The position numbers and the translations under genes are program-made. A model generated the notes under the pieces. That model was not told the origin of the DNA and made no database searches. It saw only the letters and a program-made list of their open reading frames with translations. Below are positions 45,864 through 56,195 of a stretch of DNA of 64,000 bases, one piece after another. Source of the stretch: Pyrenochaeta sp. MPI-SDFR-AT-0127 (taxonomy: Eukaryota > Ascomycota > Dothideomycetes > Pleosporales > Cucurbitariaceae); contig JAGTJM010000043.1 of NCBI GenBank assembly GCA_020747015.1, forward strand, positions 1 through 64,000. Direction: 5' to 3'. Numbering within the stretch: the stretch's first letter is position 1; the number at the start of each line of letters is the position of its first letter.

Positions 45864-46017
45864 TATAGCGATAAGAGGATGAGAATGCGGGGTTCCATCG
45901 AGGAAATTTTTTTTTGACGAATGGGACAACGCGACGGGGAATTAAGGTTGTTTCAAGCGCGGACTCACGCGAGAGGAGGCGGTAGATCATCACGTGAACC
46001 TAAGTTTGAGCTTAAAC

Positions 46018-46080
46018 TAAGTTTCAGCTCAAATCATGTGCCTTAAGTTTCAGCTCAAATCACGTGCCTTAAGTTTCAGC
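46018..46080. repeat. 26-bp tandem repeats containing CACGTG/CATGTG
   Basis: TAAGTTTCAGCTCAAATCAY followed by GTGCCT occurs at 46018-46043 and 46044-46069, then a partial third copy. A related inverted string (TTTGAGCTTAAACT) precedes them. They lie just past the pogo element and could be terminal sequence of the Helitron. Confidence 0.7.
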
Positions 46081-46470
46081 GAGTTTTGCTGTGGGAGCGG
46101 GAAGTCGCGGCAAGGAAGGCCCTTTCGTCTCTTCGTTCCTCAAGGCATATCATATTCGTTACATAACACAGTATGACAGACGCGTGTATTGGTACTAAAA
46201 GGTGCTGCCACAACAATTGTTTGTGTCGCCACCCGCTTAACCTAGTTTAGTCTTTGCCCAATCAGGTTAAACCATTGGAGCTCCAGGAGCCCACAGCGAA
46301 TCTGTCACGGTAGGTAGATCAGTTAATGGAGACTGCGTTGTTTGTAACTAGGTGGGGACTGAGCCGACTATATACGCCTCAAGTCCCGGTGAGCTAACTA
46401 CGTACAGTATAGTGTACTGTTACAACAAATATGCGATCAATCGCAAAGATGACGGGAATAGCACCTTGAA
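46081..46470. other. Spacer between transposon block and FAD oxidase
   Basis: About 390 bp without coding signal; includes the 3' flank of the minus-strand FAD oxidase. Confidence 0.4.
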
Positions 46471-48202
46471 CTATACTATCGGTGAATAAAAGTTGAACGA
46501 TCCGTCTGGGTCATATTTCCTCTTCAGACTCTTGAGCTTAGAGGTCCTCCACGGCTCATATCCGTACAACGCTTGAAGTGGCTCGTCTCCAAATGCATAG
46601 TTCACGTACGCATGCAGTTCATTTGAACCAGAACCCTTAAGAAGAATTTTTCTCATTTCCTTTCCAGTTGCTATAGCGAGGCCGGAAAGAGAGTCATCGG
46701 CATAGGTAAGAAGTGGTGACCTGGTTTGAAGTCAGCAATTTTGTGGGAGATTCGCACCGGCGGGAGTATGAACATACGTAAGCAGTTGTTCCTGTCGAAA
46801 CGGAACTGCCGTGCTCTCTTCGGAGACAGCTACCACCCCCTGTTTTGGATAGCCTTCAAAAAGGTATGCGGTGCCGGCAAATCCTGGGTTCGTAGTCAGG
46901 TTGTTGAAAATATTATAGACTTCCCGCTGAGCGGACAAATTGAATTTCCTCAACCTGACAGGAATCAAGTGTCTGTTGAGGTCAGGGTAACACGGTGGAT
47001 CGTCTTCCATTTGACCATTGAGGTCGAAGAGATCCGGATATTGTACAGATGTAGCGGTTCTTTCGGACACTGGACCAACCTTTCGAAATGGTGTTGCGAA
47101 CCGTTCTAGTTTCTCTTCTGGCCCTTCATACGAGAGAATAGATGAAATGACGACCTTGGAAGTGCCAGTTAGTATTTCCCTAAGGGGTTTCTGGGGGTCG
47201 ATGCGGGAACCAGTTGACTCACATTGTCTGGATCTATATCTGGCCTTCTCCCGAAAATGATCAAATGCATAAGTTCGGGTGGGTGGTTCACTTCTTCTGT
47301 AAGCTTGTTTGCTTCTGCAAAAAATTGCTCCACCTTGTCACCCCTGAAGAACATTTCGTTCCTTGTCCAAGGACTGCCTCCAGGGTATATCTTGAACTTC
47401 AATTCCGATAGGATTCCAAAGTTATGCCCAACGCCTTTGAGAGCCCAGAACAAATCAGAATGCGATTTTGGCGACACTGTTATCGCTGAGCCGTTAGCAA
47501 GAACGAGGCGGGCTTCAAGGAGCTGGTCCGCGGCCAGTCCATACTGGCCCTGAATTATTCCGTGACCACCTCCCAGCGTGACGCCCATCATTCCGGAACA
47601 CATGCAAGATCCAGTTACTACAATTGCATTAGCATGAATGATTGCCATGTTCATGGTGGACACTACCTGTCCGCTTATGTTTTGCCCAAAGTGCTCTGAT
47701 TAACTCTCCGTTGGTGAACCCGGGACCCAACCGCGCGAAGTCGTTGCTTATTTCAATTGATTTCATATTACGGGTACGTATCTCAATTCCGTTCTGGAGC
47801 CGTCCAAGTGTAGGTACAAAACCATGAGCGCCACCCGTCGCTAGGAATGGAATTGAGTGCTGGTTCGCAAATCGCACCTTAGGTTCGTGTCAGTGTCTGT
47901 ATAAGTCCCTCATTTACAACCGGTAATTAACTTGCTGTTTTCTGAATATCACCTTCGGTGGCTACTTCAACAACGGCTCGGAATGATGGTGCGGAGTAGG
48001 CCTGCCATCTCAATGTGGCATTTCCGAACCTTGGGTCCTCTGGAAACAAGATAGAGGCGCAAGGAGATAGTACGGCCCCAAGCTCCGCAAAGGTACTAGG
48101 CTGCCATGTAAAATTCCGACGATGCTGTGCATCGTAGCATTTCACAAATGAGGGAACAATTCCTAGGAAGAAAACTGCAAGAACAGCAGCAAGACCTGCC
48201 AT
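46471..48202 (-). CDS. Secreted BBE-type FAD oxidoreductase, 5 exons, 499 aa
   Basis: Exons 48202-47936, 47877-47667, 47617-47223, 47154-46778 and 46720-46471 sum to 1500 nt in frame. Introns are 49-68 bp; intron 3 has a perfect TACTAAC branch site, and intron 1 reads GCAAGT at its 5' end (a GC-AG intron). A signal peptide (MAGLAAVLAVFFLGIVPSFV) leads. The VAO-type FAD domain has PFLATGGAHGF, with the His that usually binds FAD, and VTGSCMCSGMMG, where the Cys aligns with the second FAD link, so bicovalent FAD is likely. LGGGHGIIQGQYG and DLFWALKGVGHNFGI follow. The C-terminal BBE motif is YVNYAFGDE and FYSPIV ends it. Family members oxidise oligosaccharides or secondary metabolites with O2; the substrate here is unknown. 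Confidence 0.92.
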
Positions 48203-48450
48203 TTTGAGTGCGACGATTAGAAGCAGAATGGGATGACTTGCTCAGTACTTTTACGGTGTTAGAGACATTAATGATCTAAAGACGGTTGCTGAGCACACGT
48301 CATAATCATGTAGAGGGAAATTAAAGTGAATAACCTCTTGCTCCGAAAAAAGAATAATGTTGAGACATAGCTTGAGAGCCTAAAACTTGTTGACGCAGCC
48401 TAGAGCATTCTTTCATCAACAGGATAGCGTCGTTCTTACCAGTCAATATT

Positions 48451-48987
48451 TCAGAGCGATGGGTGGCGGTCTGTTGGGCCAACCTGTTGGGCCAACTTCC
48501 TTGGCTGTGTGTTTCTTCCACGTGAAGTGGGGACCTCGTCGGTGCTGCACAGGACTGCTAATTCTGATAGGATCCGACTAAGAGTACTCCACTTACGTAA
48601 AGCCGTTCCCAAAAGATTTACGTTTACTCCGCGTGCCGAACATGTACTTCGGAAAGGATCACTGCTGCTATCGCAATACAGCGGGAGGACCTTCAACCCA
48701 TCGGCACCATGCACGGCAGCAATTTGCGAGTGCTCCCCGGAATAGAATATGAAGCAAGACAACGTTGAATTCTTCAGGTCACTGGAAGATACCGTAAGGG
48801 GCGTCTGCAAGTATGTAGCCAGACTCGCGCATGTGTCGATTGCGCCTCGCTCGCGGTTCGACTCAAGGTAATATGAAAAGTAAGCATGGTGTTTTTCAAT
48901 GCTGTCAAGGCGCAGAACTGCAGGATATCCTCCGGATGGTGGGGAAGGCTGTACAACATGAGACAGGCAAACTTTGTCAGAGCACAT
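48451..48987 (-). CDS. Hypothetical ORF, 178 aa, between the two FAD oxidases
   Basis: An uninterrupted ATG frame starts MCSDKVCLSHVVQPSPPSGG and is cysteine- and serine-rich (9 Cys). No signal peptide, membrane span or known domain. It lies within the divergent promoter region of two FAD oxidases, so it may be a real gene or a chance ORF. No splice evidence. Opposite-strand frames are shorter. Confidence 0.35.
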   Translation of the reverse strand: MCSDKVCLSHVVQPSPPSGGYPAVLRLDSIEKHHAYFSYYLESNRERGAIDTCASLATYLQTPLTVSSSDLKNSTLSCFIFYSGEHSQIAAVHGADGLKVLPLYCDSSSDPFRSTCSARGVNVNLLGTALRKWSTLSRILSELAVLCSTDEVPTSRGRNTQPRKLAQQVGPTDRHPSL

Positions 48988-49139
48988 ATAGGAAGTACCT
49001 GTATTAGTATATAAACTTTCTCCAGGAGCAGCTGATTCAAATTCACTTCACCAAACTCTTCCGCCGATCCTTTAACGTCCTCTCCCAGCAGTCACTTCAT
49101 CTTCCCGAGTACCGGCCATCAAATCCTGCGAACCTCGTG

Positions 49140-50766
49140 ATGCTGATTAGAACACTCGTGCTATGTGCAGCAGCTCTCACTGCAAGTGCTGCACCAACGA
49201 CGTATGAGACTGAGGCTTCCGGTGCGGCGACTGCCTGCGAAATTTTCGAGAAACGCTTCCCAAATCAGACCTTCTACTCAGGCACAGCCGACTACGACTT
49301 CGAAGCCAAAACTCGTATGTATTCTCTAGATCGGAAGCACACGGAGTGTTGACAAACAACAGAGATCTGGGCCGTCCAAAATCACCTCGATCCGGCATGT
49401 GTCTTCGTCCCTCAAAGTGCGCACCAAGTCTCGTTTGCAGTCATCACATTCACGCTTACAAGGACGGAGTTCGCTGTGCGTGGTGGCGGTCATATGCCTC
49501 TTCGAGCTTTCAACAGTATTAGTGCACCTGGAGTCTTGCTATCGATGACGAAACTAAAAACCATTACGCTAAGCGAAGACAAGACCGTAGCTTCAATTGG
49601 GCCAGGGAACAGGTGGCTTAATGTGTATGAGTACCTTGAGCCTCACGGTCTTGTTGTCGTGGGAGGACGAGTCGGCCAGGTTGGCGTACCGGGGCTCATA
49701 CTTGGTGGTGGAATCTCGTTCTACTCGAACCAACATGGCTTCGCGTCGGATAATGTGGTGAAGTACGAGGTACACTTAACCCTGGACCAATTTCTGTCAG
49801 CTGCTAACAACACAGTGCATTCTGGCTAACGGCAGGACCGCCGAAGTCACAGCTCAGAATTCATACTCTGACCTCTTCTGGGCTCTCAAGGCCGGTGGCA
49901 ACTCTTTCTGCATCGCCACCCGCTTCGATCTCCAGACCTACCCATCTTCAAAGGTATGGGTTGGCACGGCGCAGTACTCGGCCAATCAGTCTTCCCAGTT
50001 CCTCGATGCGGTATACAACTTCGCCCAGCATGGCTCCTTGGACCCGAAGGCAGCACTCACTCCAATCGCCGCCACGATACCTTCAAAGAATATAACCGTA
50101 TACCGAGCACTGCGCTTCTACGACTCCACAGTTGATGTGCCAGGGACCTGGGAGAACCTCAGCACGCCGCACATGACACCATTGTCCGATGACTACTCAC
50201 TACGCCCATTGACTGAGTACCTGAAAGCCGATGGCGGAACAGCGCCTGGCGCACTGCGCCGGAAATGGCGTTTCGTGTCAAGCGTTGTGAGCCGCGACGC
50301 AATCGAGATCATCCACAATATCCTCATCCGTGAATCATATGCGCGACTATCCAACCGGGTCAATTCGACGGCCGGCGTCGCATTCCAACCCATCACTCAA
50401 GAGTTTCTCCGTCAAGGCCAGCTGAAGGGCGGTAACCCGCATGGGCTCGACAGCTCCAAGGGACCGTACTTCTGGAGCGTGCTGCAGCTCGCTTGCGAGG
50501 ACAATGATGAAGACTACGAAGCTTTGCACGAGTTCGCCGAGTTCTTTTTCGCTGAGGTGACCAAGGAACTGAAGGCGAAAGGACTGCATGCCGAGTACTT
50601 GTACATGAATGATGCTGGTGAAGGGCAGAAGGTATTCGAAAGTTACGGAAGGGAGAATCTGGAGAGGTTGAAAGACATCAGGGAGAAGTATGATCCGCTA
50701 AAAGTGTATTCTGAATTGATGCCCGGAGGTTGGAAGGTCTACACAGCGGACCGGATCTTCTTATAG
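49140..50766 (+). CDS. Secreted VAO-type FAD oxidoreductase, 3 exons, 510 aa
   Basis: Exons 49140-49314, 49363-49769 and 49816-50766 total 1533 nt in frame; introns are 48 and 46 bp with GT-AG ends and GTTGAC / GCTAAC branch sites. The start is the ATG at 49140, giving the signal peptide MLIRTLVLCAAALTASAAP. FAD domain: PACVFVPQSAHQVSFAV, the FAD-linking His in FAVRGGGHMP, IGPGNRW and GLILGGGISFYSNQHGF. The second-link Cys seen in the neighbouring oxidase is absent (VGVPGLILGGG), so a single His link is expected. The C-terminal half is intact to KYDPLKVYSELMPGGWK. Divergent from the other FAD oxidase, about 0.9 kb apart, and clearly a different subfamily. Confidence 0.92.
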
Positions 50767-51934
50767 CTAGGCTTATCCCTATAAGTGCCATTTGTCAATT
50801 CTTCGAAGGTGACGGTATTCAGTCTCCATGTGTGCGAAAGTATCACATAAGGAGGGATTGTTTCGTCGCCAACTAACTCCTCGGTGAAGCAAAACTCGCC
50901 AGTGTTGCTCCGTCGCAAAAGACGTATTGTTTGGCATATGGTTGGACAAGGGGCAAGTAGTAGGAATGGGTTTGGCCTGGTTCAAACGCGGTAGCCTAAC
51001 TGAAGAGACGAGCCGGGCAACTTGTCCGTCGAGCATATCAGACCTAGTTTGTTGAAGGAGGGTTCGCGACCATACCTAGCTAGCCTCCCAGCCACCCTAA
51101 TTAGCTAAGCAGGCTATAGTTATCACCCCTCTTACGTACCTCTAGATAGTTACTCCTCAATTACTATTCTATTATTAATATATTATCTACTTCATAGGCT
51201 ATAAGCCTAGTAAGATTAGGTACCTATATATATATTAAAAGGTAGGTATCCTTAGTAGAGTACTTATAATATAAAGCAGCTAGTGTTACTAAGGTTCTTT
51301 CTTAGTAGGCTTCTAGTATTATAAACTAGCCCTATAGCTAAATACTTATAGGTGTAAATAGATAGTATTAAGTTTCCCGTAGGAGTTTATAGAGAGATAC
51401 TACCCCTTTTATCCTTATATGCGGAAGAGGCTCTAAAGCCTAGCCCCTTTTAGTCTTCCCCCTTAATCCTTCCTTAGGCTTAGGTAAAGCCTAAGCCTAT
51501 TATATCTAGTTAGAGTATTATAATATAGATAAAAGGTTTAAAGTGGTTCTAAATACTAAATAGTAGTATTTAGTAATAACTTAAGGTTAATTCTAATAAA
51601 CTATAAGAGTATATTATCTAAGTCTATATACTTATACTATCTCTAGCCCTTTATTTAGTTATTTTATTTAAAGGTTCTTTATAAGTAAATATACTTTATC
51701 CCCCTTTTATAGTTAAGGTACTATTTTTCTTTTCTTATTAATATATTTAATTTATTAGTACTATATTTTTTCTATATTTTCCTTTATTTTTTAGTATATA
51801 TCCTTTATTTCCTAGACACTTCTTAAGGCTTCTTTAGCTCTAGTATTAGGAAAATTTCTTTTTAAAAAGATTAGGGTATTTCCTATAGTATACGTAAAAT
51901 AATATTATGCCTATTATCTCTAATTTTTTATTAT
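50767..51934. other. AT-rich, RIP-like tract
   Basis: From about 51060 composition falls sharply and TA dinucleotides, TAG and TAA dominate in all frames. This is what repeat-induced point mutation leaves from an old repeat. No element could be recognised from the remaining sequence. The first 290 bp are the 3' flank of the FAD gene. Confidence 0.7.
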
Positions 51935-52238
51935 TGTAACGACACAGGCGCTAAAGGGTTCCGAAACGGATCCGAGTGCAACTCAAAGGCATATGGGAGT
52001 GCGTGCTGCGGGGGGGGGGGATAACCAGGAACACCTCTATTCCTATAGGTCTGGTACGGAAGGACAAGAAGAACTTCTCCTACTATCTACTACTAAAGAG
52101 CTATACTTATGTATGGAGGAATAGGGGTAACGGGGCCTAATCGGGACGGTATCGGAGGCAGGTCCGATATCACCTAAATAAACCTCCCCTCTTATAGGAA
52201 CGCGTGTGCGTCTCTATTTCTATGTGACGTTCGTTACA
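51935..52238. repeat. Solo LTR, 304 bp, TSD ATTAT
   Basis: Ends are TGTAACGA and TCGTTACA, an 8-bp perfect inverted terminus with TG...CA. ATTAT lies on both sides (51930-51934 and 52239-52243). Inside it has ordinary GC content (and a run of 10 G near 52011), while both flanks are AT-rich, so it arrived after the RIP of its target. Different family from the 219-bp LTRs. Confidence 0.88.
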
Positions 52239-52269
52239 ATTATTATAAGTATTGGAGCTTAGTAATATT

Positions 52270-53628
52270 TAAGTGGCAGAAATGTAGCTTCGCATAAGCA
52301 ACTCCAACGGCATAAAGGCCAAAGCAGTCATCTTCTTCAACGACAACGAAGAGCTCTCAGTTCTTGATCACAATGGCCGCGTCAAGCTACTGCAAACATC
52401 GCCATTTGCGAAGCATTTGGATAAATACCTTATATATCTCGGTCAGGCCCATACCCGAGGGACGGATTTGAGAATACCTAAGTACTACCGAGCTGCTATA
52501 ACTTTAGGTGCAAATTTGACGAAGGATACGCTAGTGCAAGCATATATGCGAATACGAAAGCTAGGGAAGGGCCAATTAGTTATTTTTTGTATCCCGGAAG
52601 AAATACAAACTAAGGTTCTGGAGCGCACCTCAAAGCCACGCAGTACAGAGATAGAAGTTTCCGACGTCCTGATATGGGCGATTACAGAGATGTGGGCAGA
52701 AATGCGTCGGAGTATACCTTTATGGGCTACTCAGGGTCGCCGCTATAAGGACCACAAGGATTACCTGAATAGAGCGGAAACGACTGTAGAGCAGGCGAAG
52801 GAGTTCCTTGAAAACGAAGCTCAGAGCCTTAAAGATCGCTATCGACCTCGTCCGCGCAAGCGTTTTAATATAGCCAAGGACTAGGTTACTACTAACAGGA
52901 ATATCTAGGAGATCCTTAAATGGTGTCGCGACTTTAAGGTAATGTCCTTTAATACGGCAACGCTTTAAGAAGAGTAAGAAAGAGAACTCTCTCTAGAGAT
53001 TAAGGAGGAGCGCGAAGTTTAGAGACCTGCACCTATAGAAGCTAAGTAGTATAAATTATACCCTAACCTTGTTTAGCTAGTAGATACTAGTATATTCCTA
53101 GTAAGATTAGATTTATTCTTACCTACGTTTTAGGCTCTAAAATTAATAAGTACTGTAAAACGATTTAATCTTATATAATTTCTAAATAATCTTCTTATTA
53201 TAGTAGACTTTATACGTACTATTAGATACCTAGGAGGAGTTATATTAGAATTATATATCTTAGACTTATATCTTAGATCTATATAATAGATTCTCTTAGT
53301 TATAGAGAGAGATAAACCCTTAGCTTCTTACTATTTAGTTGTCCTTAGCCCCTTAGAAGCTAAATAACTTCTTCTAATAATCTAGAAGTTAAATATAGTA
53401 ACGCTATACCTCTACGCGCCTAAGGATCTTTCTGGAACCATTTATATAAGAAATTTATAGCGTTTCCTATAAAATCCTAAGATAAATTCAATGCGCGTAA
53501 TATTTACGACGTAATTACTATAGATACGTGCGTATATTATAAATTATATAATCAGGAAAGCGCATCCTTCGTAGATAGTCCCTTAATGAATAATCCTTTT
53601 CTAGCATAATAACCGCGTGTACCCTTAT
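52270..53628 (+). pseudogene. DUF3638/DUF3645-family gene fragment decaying into RIP sequence
   Basis: Open from about 52285 to 52884: FNDNEELSVLDHNGRVKLLQ, AHTRGTDLRIPKYYRAAITL, GANLTKDTLVQAYMRIRKLG, then SDVLIWAITEMW and ATQGRR. This matches a C-terminal part of the very large (about 3000 aa) fungal DUF3638/DUF3645 proteins, where AHTRGTDL is a landmark; the preceding DE of the family reads GQ here. After the TAG at 52882 the frame continues with many stops: ILKWCRDFKVMSFNTATL, then PNLVQLVDTSIFL and LYAPKDL, all recognisable positions of the family with G-to-A and C-to-T changes. It is an N-truncated relic, and only about 1.3 kb of a much larger gene remains. Confidence 0.75.
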
Positions 53629-56195
53629 CTAGTAAATGAACGACCCAATAAATAGCACAATAGTATATGCAGTAAGAAGGAAGTATAAAACCTCATGCAG
53701 CATATTCTTCTTTCCCCACTTTAGTTGCTTAGCTTCCGCCTTAGGATATGCGATACCCGTATGTATATTACGATCAAGCAGATCCTCCCGATCAGGCATG
53801 TTAGGCGGCCAGATCGCATAGTGAATAGGTGCCCAGCATGACACCAATGCAATAAGCCAAAGAAGAGGAGGCCAGCATGCGTGAGTCAGCATAAAGAGGA
53901 GTGTCTGCTCAACAGAGCCCTTATTAATGATAATACCTCGTACAGTAGAGACGGTAACAGCCACGACACAGAAGATGATATAGACGAAGTGTATCCAGAC
54001 ACCTGAGTTAAGCAGAATGACGCGTAGGCGGCGGAAAAGGCCAGCGCGGTGGACGGGGTCACGCTCGTTTAGCTCAGAGTGCTGAGAGCCAGAGGAGGAG
54101 AAGGCGGCAGTCTTGCCTCCGAGGAAAGAAGGCAAGAGAAAGGATTGAATGATTGTGATTGCGTGGTCTGGTAAGGAGATTATGTCAGTTAAAAGTTATG
54201 ATAGAAGTGATCCGAGTTCTTACATGGTGCCATCCACATCATTGCGCCTGCATCACGCTGGCCGAGACGATATCCAGCTGGAAGTGTCATAACCCATTCG
54301 TTGAGACGGTTGGCGATAAGAGCAATAAAGCACAGTCGAGCAAGTAAGCGAAGTTGATCGTCAGTTGCATATGCAATAAGGGTGCCGCCGGAAATCAAGA
54401 CAATAGGCATTGTGAGTAGCGATGCGGTCAAGAAAACGGTGAAGAGTGATGAGATAGTATAGACGAATCCCGATAAGCGCTGAAAGAGCGACATATGCTT
54501 AACGAGCGGCCCAAAGAGACAGAAGTTTAGCTTCAGAGAAGTCTGGATTGTGCCAATAGTCTGCATAAGGTGCCTCGTCAGCGAACGTCAAATCGATGTT
54601 AGACGACTTTCTTACCCAGCGAGTGCGTTGTTTAATGTGACCACCGAAAGACTCAGGGACGGTACCGTACTGAAGGGGCTCGTGGACATAAGCAGTCTTC
54701 CATCCAGCACCAAGAAGGACACTTGAGCAGCAGACATCCTCAGCAAGAGATCCAGTGGGGAAGCCACCAATACCGTCGATGGCAGCGCGTCTTATGGCAT
54801 ATCCGGAGCCAGTGCACCACTTCTGAGGTTAGCGAGTGACTTTTCAGTTCAAAATAGATTACGAACCGCTACGCCTGCAGCATCCTTCACAGGCTCAGAG
54901 ATATGTACGAATGAATCTAAGCTTTGCATGAGGGGGTCATTTTCTGGTATATTGTAGAACAACTGTGCACTGTTAGTAGCGACAGAGCCTAGGTTAACGA
55001 TCTACGTGCCTGAGGTGGGCAAGACAATGCAAGCTTAGGCTCGATAACCAGATGCGCAATGATAGCTCTGAGCCATTCTGGCTCAGGAATCATATCAGCA
55101 TCGAGGGCAGCAATGTACGCTGAAGCACCACCAGGCAGATCTTTAACAAACTCCAGGCCATGGTTTAGATTACCAGCCTTAAAATGGTGTGGAATTCCCT
55201 TAACCTTCGTGCGCGCAGTGTAGTAAACATTAGAATAGAGTTCTGAGACACAGTCAATAGAAGCCTTAAGCTCTGGATCAGCGCCATCATCAAGAACGAT
55301 GACACGGAAGCAATTCGAAGGCCAGTCAACCGCAGCTGCAGCGCGGACTGTGTCTATTATAACCTCAACACTCTCCTTGCAGCATGTGACGAAAACATCG
55401 ACCGTAGGAGTGGTATCGCCGACGATGCGGAGCTTCTCGCGCAGACGACCCTTGATAAGAAAACACTGCCAGAACTGATGGCACAACATAGGCACTAAGA
55501 AGCAGGACTGTCAGCGAGATGTTTGTGGCTCGATGGAGGCAGTACTTACAAGCAACGCCCATTTCGACGGCGATGAAGGTCCATGCCATCGCGAAAATCC
55601 TCTTCGCGACATGCTGGGCAGCGATGGTGTATTTGATTCTGAAAACGAAGTAGACCCAGTAGGATGCTACAGCAACCAGGGAAAACAGTGGTGTACACTT
55701 GTTCATGCGGCGCTTCCAGATGGGAAGGTGGTCGATGTCGTCTTTGCCATGGACCCTTTCGACCAAGCAGAGTGGCTCAGCTGTGCCTTCCGCGTATTTC
55801 TCTGATTTTCCGCTTAGATTAATTACCTTGGCTAAGTGTCAATAGCGAAGACCTTCTAAAATGCCAGAGAATATCTAGTTTCATAGGAGTGGTGTGATAA
55901 CAGGATGAAGGCTTACCTTAGCGTGACGGGAGGAGTACTTGTTAACCTTCTCAGTGCTTGTTGCAGGCGTAGCACCAAGAGGAGTTCCATAGACAGTAGT
56001 GGACCCATATCGTGGAGTTAAATTGCCACAGTGATTGCAGCTGCTTGGTGACCTCTGACCATATGACACAGGACGCTGATAGGCAGGACGAGGGAGGTAA
56101 ATTCCCATGTTCTGAAAGTCCTGATTATGATCATAGGACGAGTTGAGACTGGCTGTTCTAGTCTCTGGGGCACTCTGAGGAGCTGACGCCGACAT
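53629..56195 (-). CDS. Cellulose-synthase-like GT2 glycosyltransferase, 7 exons, 730 aa
   Basis: Exons 56195-55917, 55799-55550, 55494-55010, 54962-54867, 54822-54616, 54560-54224 and 54167-53629 total 2193 nt in frame. Intron 3 starts GCACGT right after CCTCAG (probable GC-AG); the others are GT-AG. A low-complexity N-terminus leads to two membrane spans, then the GT2 domain: TVDVFVTCCKE, VLDDGADPELK, ALDADMIPEPEWL (DxD), WCTGSGYAIRR, GSLAEDVCCSS (the TED-like acid) and QRTRW (Q-x-x-R-W). At least four further spans follow and the C-terminus ends FIGSFIY. This is a processive beta-glycan synthase-like enzyme of the plasma membrane; the polymer is not known. Fully intact although RIP sequence starts just beyond its stop. 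Confidence 0.93.

Larger units (their letters stand above)
37880..46100 (+). mobile_element. Helitron, near full length, with nested MITE and pogo
   Basis: The plus strand carries a single decayed RepHel polyprotein gene to 43951. The left end is lost at the Copia junction. The right end is not located; a pogo element is inserted at 44018-45863, and repeats at 46018-46080 may be part of the 3' end. No CTRR terminus with hairpin was confidently found. The right limit given is an estimate. Confidence 0.75.
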
